Program-made: the position numbers and the translations under genes
Shown: piece by piece, positions 37,001 through 44,859 of the stretch
Layout: every line of letters begins with the position of its first letter
Numbering within the stretch: the first letter of the stretch is position 1
NCBI GenBank assembly: GCA_963513935.1
Contig: OY740770.1
Location: 93,528,511 to 93,592,510 of the forward strand
Source: Aphrophora alni
Taxonomy: Eukaryota; Arthropoda; Insecta; Hemiptera; Aphrophoridae
Reading direction: 5' to 3'
Length of the DNA stretch: 64,000 nucleotides
Notes under the pieces: generated by a model
The model's input: the letters and a program-made list of their open reading frames with translations, nothing else
Database searches by the model: none
What the model was told of the DNA's origin: nothing

Positions 37001-37032
37001 ATTGTAAATACAAAGATATGTTTTACATCCAT
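18085..37032 (-). CDS. Four-exon gene for a 156-residue secreted protein of unknown family
   Basis: Spliced on the minus strand from four exons (36952-37032, 35761-35893, 35199-35323, 18085-18216) whose lengths (81, 133, 125, 132) and phases (0, 1, 0) join into one uninterrupted 471-base frame. Donors are GTAAGT, GTAGGT and GTAAGT; acceptors are TTTTTACAG, TTATTTACAG and a T-run plus ACAG. The start ATG has an in-frame stop upstream. Residues 1-23 form a signal peptide (MDVKHIFVFTICVVFPFFLY start). Residues 28-71 look like beta-strands, with one N-glycosylation sequon NKT at 40-42. Residues 86-104 and 129-144 look helical. Cys107 is the only mature cysteine, so no internal disulphide is expected. 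Exons are clearly less AT-rich than the introns. I do not recognise the family; a small alpha/beta fold is only a guess. An additional phase-0 exon in the 17-kb intron cannot be excluded. It probably acts outside the cell or in the secretory pathway. Confidence 0.78.
18600..20384. other. Intronic AT-rich stretch, nothing recognised
   Basis: No coding-like frame and no structured repeat seen. Confidence 0.45.
20558..20640 (+). pseudogene. Mariner/Tc-type transposase fragment (DDE C-terminal part)
   Basis: The plus strand reads CQEVQTFLNEVFLERWITRV followed by PDLTPE. In mariner-type transposases the order EVR.FLN..FP.RWIGR then a Trp/Pro-rich RSPDLTPLD is characteristic. Here the stretch between RWI and PDLTP has been lost. 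It is a small relic lying in the large intron, in the orientation opposite to the host gene. A comparable scrap sits at 62.4-62.7 kb on the minus strand. Confidence 0.6.
21480..22100 (+). pseudogene. Degenerate coding-like remnant, unassigned
   Basis: Two plus-strand pieces have protein-like composition: about 21489-21620 (EQFLPNQASKNVTREEQYNY, then a stop) and about 21925-22040 (KLSKNLEELGNTLY, stop, KHICNIYNTERYRLREQNMD). Stops and AT-rich gaps separate them. They look like gag- or ORF1-type remains of a retroelement, but no diagnostic motif is present. Confidence 0.2.
22812..22942. repeat. Compound TA/TG/CG microsatellite
   Basis: About 27 TA units run into imperfect TG repeats and then a (CG)6-7 core inside TG. 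Nearly the whole tract alternates purine and pyrimidine. A TG/TATG-rich shoulder follows to about 23000. Confidence 0.95.
23106..23396. mobile_element. 291-bp element with about 37-bp terminal inverted repeats (MITE-like)
   Basis: The left end is CTATACTTCATTCAGTGAG continuing CGTTGAGAGTGAAGCGCCG. The right end, reverse-complemented, is CTATACTTTATTCAGTGAG continuing TGTTGAGAGTGAAGTGCCG, so about 3 of 38 positions differ. The interior is much richer in GC than its surroundings and contains its own hairpin (AAGGGGT at 23272 and ACCCCTT near 23294). There is no coding capacity. Target-site duplication is not obvious. It fits a non-autonomous DNA transposon, superfamily unknown. Confidence 0.75.
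23400..25206. mobile_element. Purine-rich, non-coding block, possibly LTR-like
   Basis: The stretch is A/G-rich on the plus strand with no open frame. It contains TGACGTCA (24376-24383), a TATATAAA box (24807-24814) and AATAAA about 100 bases later. A near-duplicate pair GACGTTATTTTT lies at about 24701 and 24779. At about 24925-25010 a segment related to 50369-50445 occurs. Promoter-then-poly(A) order is LTR-like, but no boundary was found. Confidence 0.3.
25207..25271. repeat. (TA)n microsatellite
   Basis: About 32 TA dinucleotides. Confidence 0.97.
25559..25658. repeat. (GA)n microsatellite, about 100 bp
   Basis: About 50 GA dinucleotides with one GATA interruption near 25575. It is a pure polypurine tract on the plus strand, which produces artificial Arg-Glu open frames. 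Confidence 0.98.
26031..26470. repeat. Diverged tandem repeat, about 165-bp unit, 2.7 copies
   Basis: Copies start at ACACAAGCG (26031), ACACAAAC (26199) and ACACAAGCG (26362). Shared landmarks in each unit are a T-run followed by TTTCAAACAC, then CCTAACC-type sequence. The first two copies also share CAAAAGCT and a segment ending TATAACAC. Copies have diverged noticeably, so the duplication is old. No coding frame spans it. Confidence 0.75.
26934..27116 (-). other. Uninterrupted 60-codon frame, product unknown
   Basis: The minus strand is open with fairly coding-like composition (for example GQLYEILGNIPVKCGEVCLW) and ends in TAG. No splice sites of the right phase join it to the surrounding gene, and nothing familiar is seen. 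The surrounding DNA is repeat-rich, so a mobile-element fragment is the likeliest origin. Confidence 0.2.
27373..27526 (+). repeat. Dispersed repeat, copy 1
   Basis: Starts AGTCACGCCACTTTGTGTGA and includes CTCGTAGATGGTTC, CTTGTAACAAC, AAAGATTTGAC and CCTACCT. A diverged copy in the same orientation is at 33234-33380. No coding frame; mobile-element origin inferred. Confidence 0.8.
27862..27908. repeat. (TA)n microsatellite
   Basis: About 23 TA dinucleotides ending directly at the hairpin that opens the LTR-like block. Confidence 0.97.
27909..29700 (+). mobile_element. Long LTR-like non-coding block
   Basis: It opens with a small hairpin (TACAACGG, six bases, CCGTTGTA), followed by about 1.1 kb of A/G-rich non-coding sequence, a TATATAAA box (29045-29052) inside less AT-rich DNA, and AATAAA about 640 bases later near 29681. 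A second block with the same plan is at 54411-56450. That order (U3-like, TATA, poly(A) signal) suggests a long solo LTR or a large non-autonomous LTR element. No primer-binding site, polypurine tract or partner LTR was found. Confidence 0.35.
30464..30494. repeat. (TA)n microsatellite
   Basis: About 15 TA dinucleotides. Confidence 0.95.
30600..33233. other. Intronic stretch of mixed composition, no gene recognised
   Basis: Somewhat less AT-rich than the average here, with no stable coding frame. Two overlapping minus-strand frames at 31372-31640 were examined and not accepted. Probably old mobile-element sequence. Confidence 0.4.
33234..33380 (+). repeat. Dispersed repeat, copy 2
   Basis: Starts AAGTCACGCCATTCTGTGAC and shares CTCGTAGATGGTTC, CTTGTAACAAC, AAAGATTTGAC and CTACCTACCTGA-type sequence with 27373-27526, with scattered substitutions and small gaps. 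Confidence 0.8.
33956..34002. repeat. (TA)n microsatellite
   Basis: About 23 TA dinucleotides. Confidence 0.97.
34891..34985. mobile_element. 95-bp hairpin element (MITE-like)
   Basis: TTCCAAAAATTCTACATCAA at the left end is answered by the reverse complement of TTCCAAAAATTCTACGTCAA at the right end. The arms extend to about 28 bases with about 3 mismatches, around a short AT-rich centre. No coding capacity. Confidence 0.65.
35199..35323 (-). CDS. Exon 3 of the secreted-protein gene
   Basis: Encodes residues 72-113 (first codon split G/TT): VYSEREIGVSIKMRYGMTMS onward, ending LNVVN at the GTAAGT donor. It holds the lone mature cysteine (Cys107). The acceptor is TTATTTACAG. Confidence 0.8.
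35761..35893 (-). CDS. Exon 2 of the secreted-protein gene
   Basis: Encodes residues 28-71: PYKLKPEIWLTVNKTLSPVQ onward, ending ETHTF plus one base at the GTAGGT donor. It contains the NKT sequon. The frame is also open into both flanking introns, which can make it look like an independent ORF. Confidence 0.82.
35981..36951 (-). other. Intron 1 of the secreted-protein gene (main part)
   Basis: AT-rich sequence between exon 1 and exon 2. No gene or recognised element inside. Confidence 0.6.
36952..37032 (-). CDS. Exon 1 (start and signal peptide) of the secreted-protein gene
   Basis: Starts at the ATG at 37032, with an in-frame TAA a few codons upstream. Encodes 27 residues: a short charged N-terminus (MDVKH), a hydrophobic core and SGVLSKS before the GTAAGT donor (36946-36951). 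An AT-rich TATATAAAA lies just 5' of the ATG, too close to serve as a standard core promoter, so a separate upstream 5' UTR exon is possible (an ATC/GTAAGT site lies near 37525). Confidence 0.75.
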
Positions 37033-37419
37033 TTTATGTTTTATTTTATATATAAATAAGTAATTCCACAACATACAAATAACGCTAAGCCAATAAATTT
37101 AACTAACTTTGTAAGAATTTTTGTCTAATTCTTGATAAGAATTCATCTCATTAAAAATATATATATATTTATGTATGTATTTCCTATCAAGAAATTAAAT
37201 ATAATTTACAATTTTAATGTATAAGATAAACACTTGATTAATATTAGAACGATTAATCTCTCAAAGTACGTTCGTTAAAAAGTTGAAGTAGCCTAATAAA
37301 ATTTCTAACATCGTAAATTAAATATGACATTGGTAAACAATCTCAACTTTAACATTTTTGTTATATATAGTAAAACACTTAGTTTTACAAATCGTTAGAC
37401 AACTATATTGTAAAATTTT

Positions 37420-38720
37420 TAATGGCGGCCAATTTTCAAATTTCAAAACATTTATTTAGAAATGATTTTTCATCTTTAGTTATTACAACATCAGAGAGTA
37501 ACTCATGTTGGGCAGACTTACGATCTGTGTCCATTGATGTCCAAACAGGATTTAACAATAACAAGTAAGAGGGTTGCTTGCGTAATAAACTAAAAAATTT
37601 AATATTAATAAACTAATATTTTGATATTAGAAACACAATTGTATTTATTAACTTAACAAGAACCAAACTACGAGACCGGAGCTTGGCGGTTGGATCTGTG
37701 ATATGAAGCTCCATTAAATACGTGGTGTCCCCGTTATCTCTGATAATATTTTTAGGTATATTTAGTGAGCCATAGATAAATCAAATTATAATATTTTTAA
37801 TCAATTCTACTTCGTTATTCTCACAGCCGCCATTTTCTTGTTTTTACTTAAACATTTTTATTTTAACAACGGGTTGTTGTATGGAATTAAAATTTGTATG
37901 AAGTTTTATAATTTAAATAGTTAATTTCAAACAAAACATTTCTAAAGATAATGAAACACAATTTTTTATTTAAAACACAATTAAAAGAATAAGATACTGT
38001 AACCCTAGTTTAGTTTTAAATGACCAGTTAGATTTGTATAACTCTCCATTAGTAAAACCTTTAAAAGTTATTTATACTTAGAACAATCAACTGGTTTTCC
38101 CAATATGTATTGTTCCTATGGTCATTGCCCAGGCCGGGTATTTCCCCAACCTTCCATTCTTTGTATCCTAACTCCCACCCTCTAGTTTTAAGGTTTTCTT
38201 TTCTTCAGTCTGAAATACAGCCTCGTCAATGCCTTAGCAGGCGAAACCATTGGTCGGCTAGACTAATAAAAAGTGGATAGTACAAAATAAAAAATTGTGT
38301 TTTATTATCTTTAAACATGGAATTCCACCAAGAACCATCGGTCTCAACAGTAATGAAAAAAATAAAATAAATAAAAATTTCAATTACTATTTTTAAATTG
38401 GGGGCAATTTTAATATTTAAATTTAAATAGCATTAAAACTGTAAATCGCAAAAAGTTGAAATTATAAGTTACCAATTTTTTACTTTTTAATTACAAATAC
38501 ACCAATGCAAATATTTTTAAATGGGGTAAGTAATAACGGAGTTAAGTTAATTCATATGAAACAATGTTGTAATGATTTCAAACTAAATATTTACAATTAA
38601 TTATGATTAATGATATCAAAAGATAAATAGTTAATTAATTCATGTACAAAATAAAAATAATAATAACAATAGTTAAAAAGAAATTCATATTGGAGAAAAT
38701 GTAATGGTGCCAGGTGCAGG
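37420..38720. other. Upstream/intergenic stretch with element-like debris
   Basis: It contains AATGGCGGCCAATTTT (about 37421) and GCCGCCATTTTC (about 37827), motifs shared with other element-like spots. At about 38205-38290 it has CGTCAATGCCTTAGCAGGCG then AAACCATTGGTCGGCTAGAC, resembling retroelement 3' ends. No coding region seen. Confidence 0.35.
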
Positions 38721-38972
38721 AGCAAGCCGTGGCAATAAATGATATGTTCAATAATTAAAGTTTTAAAATTGTTTTGTAAAGAAAAATCAAAGCCGAGGCA
38801 ATAAATTATATGTTTAATGTTTAAAGTTTTAAAATGATTTGTTGTAAAAGAGCAACCCATGGTAATACATTATATGTTGATGTTTTAAATTAGTTTGTTG
38901 TAAAAGAGCAAGCCGTGGCAATAAATGATATGTTCAATAATTAAAGTTTCAACATTTTTTTGTAAGGAAAAA
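38721..38972. repeat. Tandem repeat, unit about 56-67 bp, four copies
   Basis: Copies begin GCAAGCCGTGGCAATAAATG (about 38721), AAAGCCGAGGCAATAAAT (about 38788), CAACCCATGGTAATACAT (about 38852) and CAAGCCGTGGCAATAAATG (about 38909). Each continues ATATGTT...TTAAAGTTT...TTTGT.GTAA. Copies 1 and 4 are the most alike. No coding frame. Confidence 0.85.
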
Positions 38973-39789
38973 CAAGGTTTCAAAACTAAAAAGAATATAA
39001 TCTTGGTAGGATTAGTGTAGATGCCCAAGAAGGATTTTAGAGAGAGTTTTTAATATTGTGTCAAATAAAAATTCGTTGTAAGGAAAACAAAATTAGGTTA
39101 AGGAAATTGTGCAGAGTGAATGAAGTATAGTTAAGAACATATTAAGTTTATAAATGTAATTGTTTTCTAATATCAAAAAATTGTATTAAAATATTTTATT
39201 TGAAAGGTAAAAAGTAGTGTTTTGCGTTTTATTAAAGAGGAGCTAGTTAGGTATTGTTATATATTCAACGCACAAATTGTAGAAGAAGAGGTGAAGTATG
39301 TTATATTGAATTAAAATATATATCACCTGGCATGGCACGTCAACCCGCGCTAGTCAGCCACATAATCGGATGGTTTAATGTTTGGTTGCACTATGTTATC
39401 ACAATTATGGTTGAAATATCATGTTCATTTGAGTAATAATTACATTTTTTAACACTGACAATAATATTCATACCTTATTTAAATTATTAGTCACCATAGT
39501 TCCAAGCTTAGTTTATGGCTAATTACACTAATGCAGAATATTGTGATATCCATATCTTATATCGACAATCTTTTAGACATTTTATTTTTTTCCATTTTAA
39601 AATCATTTAAAGTTAAAATAATAAAATGGCCGCCATTTTGAAATAGTTGTTGAAAAAATATAATTTAGTCCTTTAATTATAAAGCTTCATAACAAATTTC
39701 AATCGAACAAAATAAAAATGTATATTTATGTGAAGGCCAACATAGAAAAATTGGTATTTGGGAATAAAGTTGTTAAAATGTGAAGTATA

Positions 39790-41107
39790 CTAGAATAGAT
39801 TGAAGAGAGAGGTTAAGAAGTTAGACCGGCACCAAACACTGCGTCCATTGATATATTGTGCATATAACCCTCATATTTCTATCCCTGTAGATTAGTGAAT
39901 ATCACGAGTTTTAGTAACCCACTACTCATTAGCTCTTCCAGTGAGAGTTCACCAAGGGTTTGGAAGCCAATAATCGTGTATCTCTTATTTGTAACAGATT
40001 TCACAATCGAAGATTATTAGGCCCTCCTCATCCATCCCGCACAGACTACACACAGTTTCGCCGTGGTATGCTGCTCATATACAGTGCAAGTGCATCCTCA
40101 GACCACAGTGTCCTGCAATTTGTCTGAGTTGCCCACTTAACCACGATTATACCTGTGTCTTGATAGGGTTCGAACCATCGAATCATGGCAGGCATTGTCA
40201 AAAGTCCCTGTAAAGGAAGACACCGAGGGCATGTTTCTTCTTATCGAGAGTCTCTTCCAGTGTTTTTACTAGAATGTGAAGTGCACTCTCACACTGTGAC
40301 TGAATGTTAGAAGTGTTGACTTATATGCAGTGGGATCATAGGCCAGTGTACATATTTCTCTACCAGTTTTTCCATTGCCTCTAGAATGAAAGGTGTAAAA
40401 TTTATCGTTCTGTAAGCCTTTACCTCAGCTGGCTCAGAAAAACCTATATAAAAAAGTTATTTTTAAGACTATCCTCGTATGTACTCTAAATCAATATTAC
40501 CAAAAGTATTACTGATATATTGTTTACTAGGAATTCAATGACAATGAGTCTTTGATCCGATGTAGACGGCTCACCTTACACATACCATTTACTTCCACCA
40601 GGAGATCAAAGTCAAAACGCACACATTGCTCCACCACCTTGAGGTTGGTGGACGGTTGATAATCTGTTTAATCGTGCGGGAAATAAGCTGAAGCATCAGG
40701 TTCCTACTTCTTGAGCACATACGTAGGTCAGGTTTGTGATATCTGTCAACAGTAGGTCAACCAACTACTGTGATATCTCTGGAAAAAAGAAGATAAAACA
40801 ATTATCTCAATATTTTTCTTAACAACTATGCATGTTCTAGGATTATTAGTGGTTCTCTCATAAACTAACTAATTACCTATTAAAGACAGTCCTGCGATCC
40901 TGCCACCATAGTCCCGTTTTTGCACAAACAGATTTGTAAGACAGAGGTTGCCGCATTAATGTGTTGTAGGTTGACTTGAACTACCCCCTCTTTCTTCGTT
41001 GAAGTAGAAATGTTCGGAGGTTTGGTAAATTGTACAAGATTCCCTATGCAAAGTTTGGGAAGATAGTTCTGTGGGGTTAGATAAACCCCAGTTTCCTCCA
41101 ATTCCAT
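39790..41107 (-). pseudogene. Jockey-like LINE pol relic, polymerase core deleted
   Basis: The minus strand keeps, in order, an endonuclease N-terminus (VVQVNLQHINAATSVLQ, about 40990), an endonuclease piece with DITVVGL and SAYFPHD-type sequence (about 40750-40650) and RLIVIEFLVNN (about 40560). Next comes an RT segment (EVKAYRTINFTPFILEAMEK, about 40370-40430), then LVKTLEETLDKKKHALGVFL (about 40215-40275) and FDNACHDSMVRTL in the next frame. Directly after that is the C-terminal region: GHCGLRMHLH, CSLCGMDEEG and IIGFQTLGELSLEELMSSGL, ending at a TAG (39879-39881). The RT palm with the FADD box is missing between about 40190 and 40130. Frameshifts and stops are frequent. A 3' UTR-like ATGCACAATATATCAATGGA follows. 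Dead copy; Jockey-clade assignment from motif order. Confidence 0.85.
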
Positions 41108-43133
41108 TATGTTGTCACTTTCTGAGGTGCATTTTTAAGTTATCCAAGTTCAGCATTGTTTAAAAGTTTATTACTATTTATTAAATCCTTCGAGCAGCTA
41201 TGTAGTAAAGAGTCCACATATGCATAATATCGCAGTATAGGTAATGCCCGGCGCCTCCAACATGTAAGATTTTTCTATTAAATTTTAATTTAGGTTTTGA
41301 GTGCTTACACCTTTGTGAGATTTTGGCTTATTTTTGATTATGTAAACCTTTGGAATTTAAACTTATTTTTAAACTTTACTTTTATCCTTGGGGCTCCACC
41401 ATACTCTTGAAACGAGTCAAAAATTTTGCTTAGCTTGTGAGGCACTCCAAAAGAACTACTAGGTTTTCAATAATTACAGAGATATGCTATGTGAAATATT
41501 TGAGTATATTCATAAATTAATAAATCATTTTAAATTTTGCTATATACTACTTTTCCTACAATGCAATAAACACATTTAACATTTACCCTAAAATTAAATT
41601 ACAAAACGTCTAGTCCTAATCTTACTTATCTATTTTACACTCTTTCAATACATCCTTTAACAACTTATCCTTTAATTTATTCTTTAATAGATATTAATCC
41701 AACAAAATGGCACATAACCTTTTAAAATTTTAATTTGCTCTAGTCTGATATTTATTGTTTTTGAAATCTGGTACTTGATTAAATTATTATTCAATCACCG
41801 AGATCTGTCCTACAAATACATATTATAAATATTAAATTTTACTTACATAACACTCTCCCTCCTTTCTTTAGACACTGCACCCCTTTTTTTTATATTTGAA
41901 CCTTTTATAACCCTACACTTTTATATTCCACACTACACCTTTACGCTTTACGCGAACACTCCCGTTTCCACCTTGATTTTGAGTAAGTTTTATTTAAAGG
42001 CTGACCCTTACTTATACAATGAAACACTTATTTATTTTTAATATCATGGAATAATTAGCTTGTTATATATTTTTTTATTTCGAATAGATTATTTAATAAC
42101 CTTGTCTACCTTTTGATGATGTTTTTTAGGTGTTGTCCTGTAGAGAGATGGCGATACACAGACCGCGTATTTTAGAGAAACGTTTCCCACTTCTTTTCTC
42201 TTCTTTCTTCTGATTGGGTCATTTAGATTTTATTTGAATTTTAAATGGTTCTGATTGGTTTTCATTTTTTTGCACAATCGTGGAGACATTCTGGTTGTCA
42301 TCAATATAGCTTCCTTGGGAAACTGTTAAACTGCAGGCGTCTTGTTTTATGAAATTTAATCCGACACATCCGCTTGTACATCCGCCAGTCGACTGTATTC
42401 TCGATAAGTTTATTTTACATATAAGTTTTATTACAACATCTTTTATTTGAATTTCTTTCCAATTTTATTATTTTTGATTATTATTTATTGATTTTTTTGA
42501 TTAATTGTTATTAAATACGGGTGTTTCCAACAACCCTTACATTAAGTATAATTAAAACCAGGTGTAGCATTGAATCCAAAGACTGCATATTAAAAGCTAA
42601 ATTCTCCCTTAACCATGCAGCCTTCGAATATTCTCTTTTGCTTGGATTGGGATTAATTCGTCATACACTTCCGCTGCAAGGTTGCACGTAATAGTATTTG
42701 AATACTGCACATGTTCAATGCATACCTCAATACTGTACTGGTTAATCAAATATAATTCATAAATTCAGCCAGATTATATTAGTTTAGCTTCATTATATCT
42801 TATAAAATTCAGATTGTATATTTTTGGTTGGTTGACCAATACTGAAGAACTATTTCTTTGAAGAACCTACACGGACATAGTGTTAACTCTCTTTACTTCA
42901 CGTGATTTTGTTACATAAATTTCCTTAAAGATTCTCTTACATATATTTAAAAAACCACTAGTTTTCTAAATTCCTCTATAATAGAAAATTAGTTAAAATT
43001 TTAATTTTTTCAGTTTAAAATCTTAAGAAAACGCAGGCGAAATCAAAAGACATCATTTCATTACTTATATCTAAATTAGTTAGACTTATACGCTTATAAA
43101 TTATTTTATCGGTATAGATAAAATTAATATTTT
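41108..43133. other. AT-rich stretch, no gene seen
   Basis: No supported coding frame. A pyrimidine-rich section (about 41860-42000) and a stretch around 42100-42420 of mixed composition were examined and not assigned. Confidence 0.45.
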
Positions 43134-43250
43134 ATTAATTGAATATTTATTGTAAGTAAAAAAATAGACTGGGAATTGAACGCAGGACCCTTGGATTTAC
43201 GCGGCAGTACTTTATCAATTGAGCTTACCTTGATCGCTTTCCAGTATAGG
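43134..43250 (-). mobile_element. tRNA-derived SINE, copy A
   Basis: Read on the minus strand: head CCTATACTGGAAAGCGATCA, A-box-like TAAGCTCAATTGATA, B-box-like GTTCAATTCCC, then AGTCTATTTTTTTACTTAC and an AT-rich tail. It aligns along its whole length with copies B and C. Confidence 0.75.
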
Positions 43251-43407
43251 AAAACTTTATTTATTTTTCTGGAATTTCTGATTATAACAGATCAATTACC
43301 TCGTCACAAACGACATTGAAACTAATCTGTATATTAGGGTTGAAGCAATTAAGTATGTATTCAATGATTTTTAACTCTTCTATTTTTTTTACTAAACTAT
43401 TATTATT

Positions 43408-43525
43408 AATTAAATAATTATTTTAAGTGAAAAATGTACGACCTGGAATTTGAATCGTATCCAGGAACTTTGCCTTAACGCGCTAATGCTCTACCAACTG
43501 AGCTATACTTGAACGCCTCCCAGTA
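43408..43525 (-). mobile_element. tRNA-derived SINE, copy B
   Basis: Minus strand: TACTGGGAGGCGTTCAAG, then A box TAGCTCAGTTGGTAGAGC, B box GATTCAAATTCC, then AGGTCGTACATTTTTCACTT and AATAATTATTTAATTA. This copy has the best-kept promoter boxes. It lacks a convincing acceptor stem and 3' CCA-type end, so it is a SINE and not a tRNA gene. Confidence 0.8.
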
Positions 43526-43568
43526 TTCAAGTGAGAACCAAAATTATTCACGTGAGAAGTGTACGCCC

Positions 43569-43688
43569 TATACTGAGAATCGATCAAGGATAGCTCAGTT
43601 GGTTGAGAATGACTCGTAAATCCAATGATTCTGAGTTCAATTCCTAGTCTAGATCGTATATTTTAAACTTTAAATAATTATTTAATTA
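43569..43688 (+). mobile_element. tRNA-derived SINE, copy C
   Basis: Plus strand: TATACTGAGAATCGATCAAG, A box ATAGCTCAGTTGGTTGAG, B box AGTTCAATTCC, then TAGTCTAGATCGTATATTTT and TAAATAATTATTTAATTA. Head-to-head with copy B, separated by about 43 bases. Confidence 0.8.
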
Positions 43689-44081
43689 CATCTAAGGGAT
43701 TGCTGAATATAATTTAACAATTCAGATTTAATATAACCTGATTTTTTCCTGTACAAAAAGTTTGGGCCTATGTCAGATATTAGTAGCTAAGGAATGTCAT
43801 ATACACTTTTTATTCAAGCTGAAATCCTATTTGAAAGAAGAATCTTGGACCTTCGTAGTGAAAGTTAAACAGTTATCCCTTTTATCGAGAGTAAGCTGGA
43901 ACCTTGTTGGTTACTAAAATAACGGCACAAGGTTATATCTATTGTTGTTCGATAAGTAGTTTGAATTTTTTAGAGTCTGTATCAAAATTCAGTTTTCAAA
44001 ATAAAACAACTCAATAAATTGCTACTACTGAAAAAATGACAATTTCAATGTATGAAATAAACAATCTTGTTTATTGATCAA

Positions 44082-44171
44082 TCCTAATACAAAGTTTAAT
44101 TGGTATATATATTTAATTAAATATTTAAATTTAAATTTAAAAGTATCATATACTAATTAAATTTTGTATTA

Positions 44172-44174
<3 letters not shown>
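44082..44174. mobile_element. 93-bp hairpin element (MITE-like)
   Basis: The left arm TCCTAATACAAAGTTTAATT is answered at the right end by the reverse complement of TCCTAATACAAAATTTAATT; the arms extend into GGTATAT/AGTATATG. The centre is an AT-rich near-palindrome. It ends directly at a TA microsatellite. Confidence 0.7.

Positions 44175-44220
<46 letters not shown>
44174..44220. repeat. (TA)n microsatellite between two elements
   Basis: About 20 TA dinucleotides plus AATATAT, lying exactly between the hairpin element and the solo LTR. Confidence 0.97.
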
Positions 44221-44221
<1 letters not shown>

Positions 44222-44222
44222 T

Positions 44223-44853
44223 TGTAACGAAATAGAGGGCTGCCAAAAGATCAGTGCTCGGCAAGACATAAATTGTGAAGAGTTGAAAGGGTTGACAGCT
44301 AGAAAAACGATCTAAAGTTAGTCACGGACCTCAAGGAGTCAAATAAACCATTCAAAAGTTCAATTCCTTCAACCGAAAGTATTCGAAAAGGACTAATAAA
44401 AGGAATTGACCATTCCAAAGTAACGTAGAAGATTTAAAATAAGCCAATGGAGGAAGAGGATCGGAATAAAGCAGTTTGAAAATAAAAATTATAAATAAGG
44501 GTAGAAGAGAAGCGCAAGAGGTCTTTTTGGTTGTTGACTTATTGAAGATGCTTGTTCTGGAGAAAGTGTTTCTCTTAGTAGCAAAAAGAAAAAATGTTGT
44601 GAAAGATTTGGCCGAAATAAACCGTCGAAATTAAATAGTAACTACGTCGTTTTGTACAAGTGTTTAATATAAATCTTCGAAGTATAATTAACAGATAATC
44701 GTCGTTTATAAGTTAAAAAGAGTTAATTGATTTCCAATTGTAATAAAAAGAGTCGTCGTCATAAAAGTGTGTGAGTAATATTCCGGTCAGTTACCTTAGG
44801 TAAGGCGTGCCTCTTTTAGATTTGTCTGTTAAGTGTGGGAGTGGGTCGTTACT
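44223..44853 (+). mobile_element. Probable solo LTR, about 630 bp
   Basis: The left end TGTAACGA and right end TCGTTACT form the short inverted termini expected of an LTR (TG...CA, last base changed). Inside, TATAAATA (44490-44497) is followed about 120 bases later by AATAAA (about 44617), giving a U3-R-U5 order. There is no open frame. No partner LTR was found, so it is a solo LTR, probably of a Ty3/gypsy-type element. No clear target duplication can be read because the left flank is a TA tract. Confidence 0.6.
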
Positions 44854-44859
44854 AGACAC

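Noticed and set aside
43408..43688. Functional tRNA genes
   Set aside because: A and B boxes are present, but acceptor and anticodon stems do not close, and the shared non-tRNA head and tail show SINE copies.
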